Notes under the pieces: model-generated
Told to the model about the DNA's origin: nothing
Database searches by the model: none
The model's input: only the letters and a program-made list of their open reading frames with translations
Translations under genes and position numbers: made by a program
Shown here: positions 61,030-64,000 of the stretch, one piece after another
Layout: each line of letters starts with the position of its first letter
How positions within the stretch are numbered: position 1 is the first letter of the stretch
Assembly: GCA_035517615.1 (NCBI GenBank)
Contig: DATIYM010000060.1
Coordinates: 22,578 to 86,577, forward strand
Reading direction: 5' to 3'
Length of the DNA stretch: 64,000 nucleotides
Origin: AG25 sp035517615
GTDB lineage: Bacteria; Gemmatimonadota; Gemmatimonadetes; Gemmatimonadales; GWC2-71-9

Positions 61030-61714
61030 GGGTTCCTCCTGCTCCGGTGTCTGGCTCGTACTCGATCTGCTCCACCACGGCCTCGAGCCGCGCGACCTCA
61101 TAGCGCCGGGACATGAGGTAACACGCGCCGGCGGCGAAGGCGACCATCATCACGCGCAGCGCCACGACCATCTTGTGATCCACGGTGTTCGGGCTCGACT
61201 GGATCTGGTGCAGCGTGCGCCACCAGCGTACGGAGAAGTACACGATCGGGACGGTGACAAATCCCATGATCGCCACCAACGCTCCCACGCGACCCCGCGC
61301 ATCGGGATCGTCGAGAAATGCCCTGACCAGGAGATACCCGACGAAGATCACCAGCATGATTGCCGTGGTCGTGAGCCTGGGGTCCCAGGTCCACCACACG
61401 CCCCAGGTCGGGCGGCCCCAGATGGAGCCGGTGACGAGTCCGGTGGCGTTGAACAGGACCCCCACCTCGACACCAGCCTGCGCCATATAATCGAACCTGG
61501 GATTGCGCCGAACGAGGTACACCACGCTGCACACGAATCCCACGAGATAGGAGAGCCCAACCGCAATCCAGCTGGGGAAATGCACGTACATGATGCGTTG
61601 CACCTGCCCCATCATGGCATCTTCGGGCGCCCAAAAGAGCCCGAGATACAGACCGACGGCCAGCAACGGGACTGCGACGACTCCCGCCATCCGGCCCAGG
61701 CGTATGACAGTCAT
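61022..61714 (-). CDS. ccmC: Heme exporter subunit CcmC
   Basis: Loads heme on CcmE. 230 residues from ATG 61714 (GAGGA 8 bases upstream; 4 bases after the ccmB stop). Six membrane segments and the WWD signature GVWWTWDPRLTTT with flanking His (MYVHFPSW; TLHQIQSS). Confidence 0.93.
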   Translation of the reverse strand: MTVIRLGRMAGVVAVPLLAVGLYLGLFWAPEDAMMGQVQRIMYVHFPSWIAVGLSYLVGFVCSVVYLVRRNPRFDYMAQAGVEVGVLFNATGLVTGSIWGRPTWGVWWTWDPRLTTTAIMLVIFVGYLLVRAFLDDPDARGRVGALVAIMGFVTVPIVYFSVRWWRTLHQIQSSPNTVDHKMVVALRVMMVAFAAGACYLMSRRYEVARLEAVVEQIEYEPDTGAGGTRG

Positions 61715-61718
61715 AGCA

Positions 61719-62426
61719 TCATTCCTCGACCACGTATTCAAACGTCAGGGCCGCTACCACCAGGAACAGTACATCGGCCGCTCCCAATAACTTAACCCAG
61801 GAACCAAGCTCATTCATCGGATCGCCGCGCAGCACGAGCCCGGTCGCTTTGACGGCTGCCAGGAGCACGGGGATCAACACTGGGAACAAGAGCAGCGGTA
61901 ACAGGACCTGCCGGGCACGCAGATTGGCGGTGAGCGCCGCGTAGAATGTCCCGGTTGCGGACAGGGCGATGGTTGTCAGGACGGCAACACCGGCGAGCGC
62001 GGGCAGGCGTGCCCACAGGTCCAAGCTATAAAGGATTGCGGCGAACGGGAGCAGCACGGCTTCCATGAGCAAGAGGATCGCCAGGTTCGCGAGCAGCTTT
62101 CCGAAGTACAGCGCCTTGCGGTCGCCGGGGTACACCCGCAGCGCGTCGAGTCCGCCGCGCTCGAGCTCGAGCTGGAAGGAGCGGTCAGCCGCCAGCTGAC
62201 TCGTGAACAGGATCGCCACCCACACCAGTCCGGGGGAGAGGTGCTGTAGCAGCGTCTCGACCCCGGTTTCGACCCCGGGCGCCTCGGGGCCGACCGCGAA
62301 TCCGAACGTCAGCAACACGATGCCCGCGAAAAACGCCATGGCATTGAACGCGGCCTTGGCGCGGCGTTCGATCAGGAGGTCCTTCCAGAGCAGAATCCAG
62401 GAGCGCCGCAGCTCGGCACCGATCAC
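61719..62426 (-). CDS. ccmB: Heme exporter ABC permease CcmB
   Basis: A 235-residue permease with six membrane segments. It starts at GTG 62426, overlapping the ccmA stop (GTGA), because homology begins at LRRSWILLWKDLLIERR. Partner of CcmA. Confidence 0.9.
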   Translation of the reverse strand: MIGAELRRSWILLWKDLLIERRAKAAFNAMAFFAGIVLLTFGFAVGPEAPGVETGVETLLQHLSPGLVWVAILFTSQLAADRSFQLELERGGLDALRVYPGDRKALYFGKLLANLAILLLMEAVLLPFAAILYSLDLWARLPALAGVAVLTTIALSATGTFYAALTANLRARQVLLPLLLFPVLIPVLLAAVKATGLVLRGDPMNELGSWVKLLGAADVLFLVVAALTFEYVVEE

Positions 62427-63148
62427 GCCACTCCCTCCATTTCCGATGGCAGCACGGAGCTCGGGACATTGGCCACCGATCCGTCGTATGCGATCGCCCC
62501 GTCGGCAAGAACAATTGCCCGGTCGCACAGCCTCAGGCTGCGTTCGACGAGGTGCGTGGCCATGAGCGCCGATTTGCCGGCGGCCCGCACGTCAGTGAGT
62601 ACACGATCCACAATACCCAGCCCGTTCACATCGAGCGCCGTATAGGGTTCGTCGAGCAACAGCAGCTCGGGATCGTGCAGGGTCGACCGCAGCAACGAGA
62701 GTCGCTGCACCATGCCCTGCGAGTACGTGCGCACCCTTGCCCCTGCCGCGTGTGCGAGGCCGACCGCGTTGAGCCGGGCCTCGCACGCCTCGGGCGAGAG
62801 GGTGGTCCCGTACATCGTGGCGGCAAAGTGCAGGTTTTCGCGCGCCGTGAGCTCCCCATACAGCCCCGAGGCATGCCCCAGCACACCGATCCGGGCGCGG
62901 ATCGTGTCCGCTCGGGCGCGCGGGTCCTGGCCGAACAGCGACAACTCTCCGCTGCTCGGCCGGGCGGCGGTCGCGAGCAGGCGGAGCAGGGTGCTCTTGC
63001 CGGACCCGTTGGCGCCGAGCAACGCGATGATCTCGCCAGGTTGCACAGTGAACGACACCCCACGAAGCGCCCAGGTACGGGCGAACCGTTTTCGCAGTCC
63101 CGTTGCGACCACCATGGGACTGGCGGGACGCGGGCGTGCCGGCATCAT
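62423..63148 (-). CDS. ccmA: Heme exporter ABC ATPase CcmA
   Basis: ATPase that drives release of heme-loaded CcmE. Walker A GANGSGKST, signature YSQGMVQRLSL, Walker B LLLLDEPYTALD and the H-loop MATHLVERS are intact. The first gene of the operon; its start is uncertain (ATG 63148, 63145 or 63115) because none has a ribosome binding site. I keep 63148, giving 241 residues. Confidence 0.9.
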   Translation of the reverse strand: MMPARPRPASPMVVATGLRKRFARTWALRGVSFTVQPGEIIALLGANGSGKSTLLRLLATAARPSSGELSLFGQDPRARADTIRARIGVLGHASGLYGELTARENLHFAATMYGTTLSPEACEARLNAVGLAHAAGARVRTYSQGMVQRLSLLRSTLHDPELLLLDEPYTALDVNGLGIVDRVLTDVRAAGKSALMATHLVERSLRLCDRAIVLADGAIAYDGSVANVPSSVLPSEMEGVA

Positions 63149-63285
63149 CGTGGGAAACGGTGGACGAACGCGCGGGCAGAGACGCGATGCACGAGAGGAG
63201 GTTATCACACACGCAAACGGGCCCACAAGAGGCCTGCCGGTGGTCGAACCGGCAGCGCCGGCTACCACACAATCTAGGGAGGCCT

Positions 63286-63345
63286 CCGGCCCACCCGAAA
63301 GGGTGGTTGACGGTGGGCTGATTTTGGCGTCTTCTCAGTGGCCGG
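63286..63345 (+). ncRNA. Possible structured RNA element (three-way-junction-like)
   Basis: CCGGCC (63286-63291) can pair with GGCCGG (63340-63345). Inside are a hairpin CCACCC-GAAA-GGGTGG (63291-63306) with a GNRA tetraloop and a weak CTGA/TCAG helix (63318-63321 with 63335-63338). No known riboswitch class was recognised. The GAAA loop favours the plus strand. Confidence 0.3.
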
Positions 63346-63394
63346 TACGGCTGGATAATGCAGGCACGGCGGGCTCATCTTGTGTGCGGCGCTA

Positions 63395-63423
63395 TTGACG
63401 CGGGGTCTACACCCCATCATTAT
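63395..63423 (+). promoter_or_regulatory. Promoter-like element 1 upstream of the terminal cytochrome gene
   Basis: TTGACG (63395-63400), 17 bases, CATTAT (63418-63423). Preceded by CGCTA, part of the direct repeat CGCTATTGACG that recurs at 63493. Confidence 0.45.
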
Positions 63424-63497
63424 CTAGTGTCCTCTGGGCCGTCTGCTCATGGGTTGTACGCGATGCCGTCGATCGGGCGGTGCGCTCCACACCGCTA

Positions 63498-63526
63498 TTG
63501 ACGGGTACTGAGTCGAGCGTCATGAT
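63498..63526 (+). promoter_or_regulatory. Promoter-like element 2 upstream of the terminal cytochrome gene
   Basis: TTGACG (63498-63503), 17 bases, CATGAT (63521-63526). Same layout and same CGCTATTGACG start as element 1, 103 bases further on. Confidence 0.45.
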
Positions 63527-63826
63527 TGTGACGGATCGAGCGTAAACGAGCTTCCGCGCGAAGCATTCCGACGTTACAAGACGAAGACGGTGTCGCGGGT
63601 GAGCGTTGATGCAGAACCCGGTGGACGGGATGATTGATGAATCCACCGTCGCTCCAACAGCGGAGCAGCAGTTCGAGCGAAACATTGGTACAGGAGGTGG
63701 CCGCACACATCAATTTTCTCGCGCAGCACCGCGTTTGAAGTACCGTGCCGGCAGCTAGGCGGCGCGGCCTTTTCTCAAAGCGCTCCTCTGAAAACGGGGA
63801 GACATGAAGTCAAGGGAGGATTAACG

Positions 63827-64000
63827 ATGCGCTGGCTAAGAGTGATGGGAGCAGTTGGCGCGCTCGCGGTTGTGGCGTCGGTTGCCCAGGCCCGTGTTCC
63901 GTCGTTCGTGCGTATGACGGGATACACCTGCAACCAGTGTCACATGACGTGGACGCCCACCCCCGACTTCACGTTCACCGGCCAGAAGTTCCGGATGAAC
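63827..64000 (+). CDS. Exported c-type cytochrome, 3'-partial, possibly of the cytochrome-porin type
   Basis: 58 codons are visible from ATG 63827, with AAGGGAGG 7 bases upstream. A signal peptide ends near VAQA (about 22). Then come VPSFVRMTGYT and a heme c site CNQCH (residues 35-39), followed by FTFTGQKFRMN. A single CxxCH soon after the signal and then an F-x-x-x-G-x-x-F-x-M stretch recalls N-termini of fused outer-membrane cytochrome-porins (Cyc2-like). The window ends before a barrel could be seen. Confidence 0.7.
   Translation, partial: MRWLRVMGAVGALAVVASVAQARVPSFVRMTGYTCNQCHMTWTPTPDFTFTGQKFRMN

Larger units (their letters stand above)
63149..63826. other. 678-base intergenic region without a supportable gene
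   Basis: It must hold the start region of the ccm operon (minus) and of the terminal cytochrome gene (plus). Short ORFs here have no recognisable motifs or ribosome binding sites. It contains a possible branched RNA fold at 63286-63345 and two promoter-like elements at 63395 and 63498 sharing an 11-base direct repeat. An imperfect T-arm-like hairpin near 63240 is not part of a tRNA. Confidence 0.6.

Noticed and set aside
63225..63285. Minus-strand GGTTCGACC with flanking GCCGG/CCGGC, resembling a tRNA T-arm
   Set aside because: The T-loop would have 8 bases, no anticodon or D-arm fits, and the distance between pairing GAGGCCT-type ends is too short for a tRNA.
63407..63713. Short minus-strand ORFs of 72 and 99 codons in the last intergenic region
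   Set aside because: No ribosome binding sites, no recognisable motifs and atypical composition for a protein. A decayed mobile element was considered but no transposase motif or terminal repeats were found.

Overview
The window is about 64 kb of GC-rich, densely coding chromosome from a Gram-negative bacterium: it has TonB, RND/TolC and lipoprotein genes, a System I (Ccm) cytochrome c maturation operon and an aa3-type oxidase. I would place it in or near Gemmatimonadota, from the style of the exported proteins (signal peptides ending A-x-A-Q, many small lipoproteins) and the GH57-rich glycogen locus. That placement is inference and was not tested. No rRNA, tRNA, CRISPR array or intact insertion sequence was recognised.

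Region 1 (2-8821, +) is a glycogen/alpha-glucan operon: an alpha-glucan phosphorylase cut by the window edge, glycogen synthase and three consecutive GH57 proteins (branching enzyme, DUF3536-type, 4-alpha-glucanotransferase type). Region 2 (8953-18200) holds four paralogous small lipoproteins, an MFS transporter, a chimeric ORF joining an MFS N-terminus to a lipoprotein tail, and a TolC/HlyD/CusA-like metal-efflux operon. Region 3 (18208-23500, -) runs ECF sigma factor, membrane protein with two CC-D-D motifs, HAF-repeat lipoprotein and TonB receptor, with a cupredoxin gene just upstream. Region 4 (23498-33513) is mixed: M28 peptidase, two unknown proteins, metE, an Nfu-type Fe-S protein, an ATP-grasp enzyme, a methyltransferase, greA and an Mrp-like ATPase.

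Region 5 (32716-51110, +) is the most interesting. An Mrp-like ATPase, a zinc-ribbon/PCP_red protein and a ferredoxin are followed by a strong promoter. Then come a universal-stress/PCP_red protein, a radical-SAM/SPASM/PCP_red protein, a CydA-like membrane protein without CydB, three c-type cytochromes (five hemes in all), a cupredoxin-like protein, the four-subunit cytochrome oxidase, ctaB, two small membrane proteins, a ChdC-Rieske fusion, hemE, hemH and a shortened hemY/cgoX. Several neighbours share 1-4 base stop/start overlaps, so long co-transcribed blocks are likely. The region combines heme synthesis, heme delivery and an unusual electron-transport chain. I recognise four PCP_red-like modules spread over three proteins.

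Region 6 (52263-62426 and on to 63148) contains transketolase, a small unknown protein, a beta-propeller protein, signal peptidase I and a complete ccmABCDEFG-HI operon (-), which would load the hemes of Region 5. The last stretch (63149-63826) is non-coding, with a possible structured RNA and two promoter-like elements. It precedes an exported c-type cytochrome, cut by the window end, whose N-terminus resembles fused cytochrome-porin proteins.

Start codons were re-judged throughout. Several genes have no ATG/GTG/TTG start where family homology requires one, and CTG fits a Shine-Dalgarno sequence (6887, 46855, 55718).
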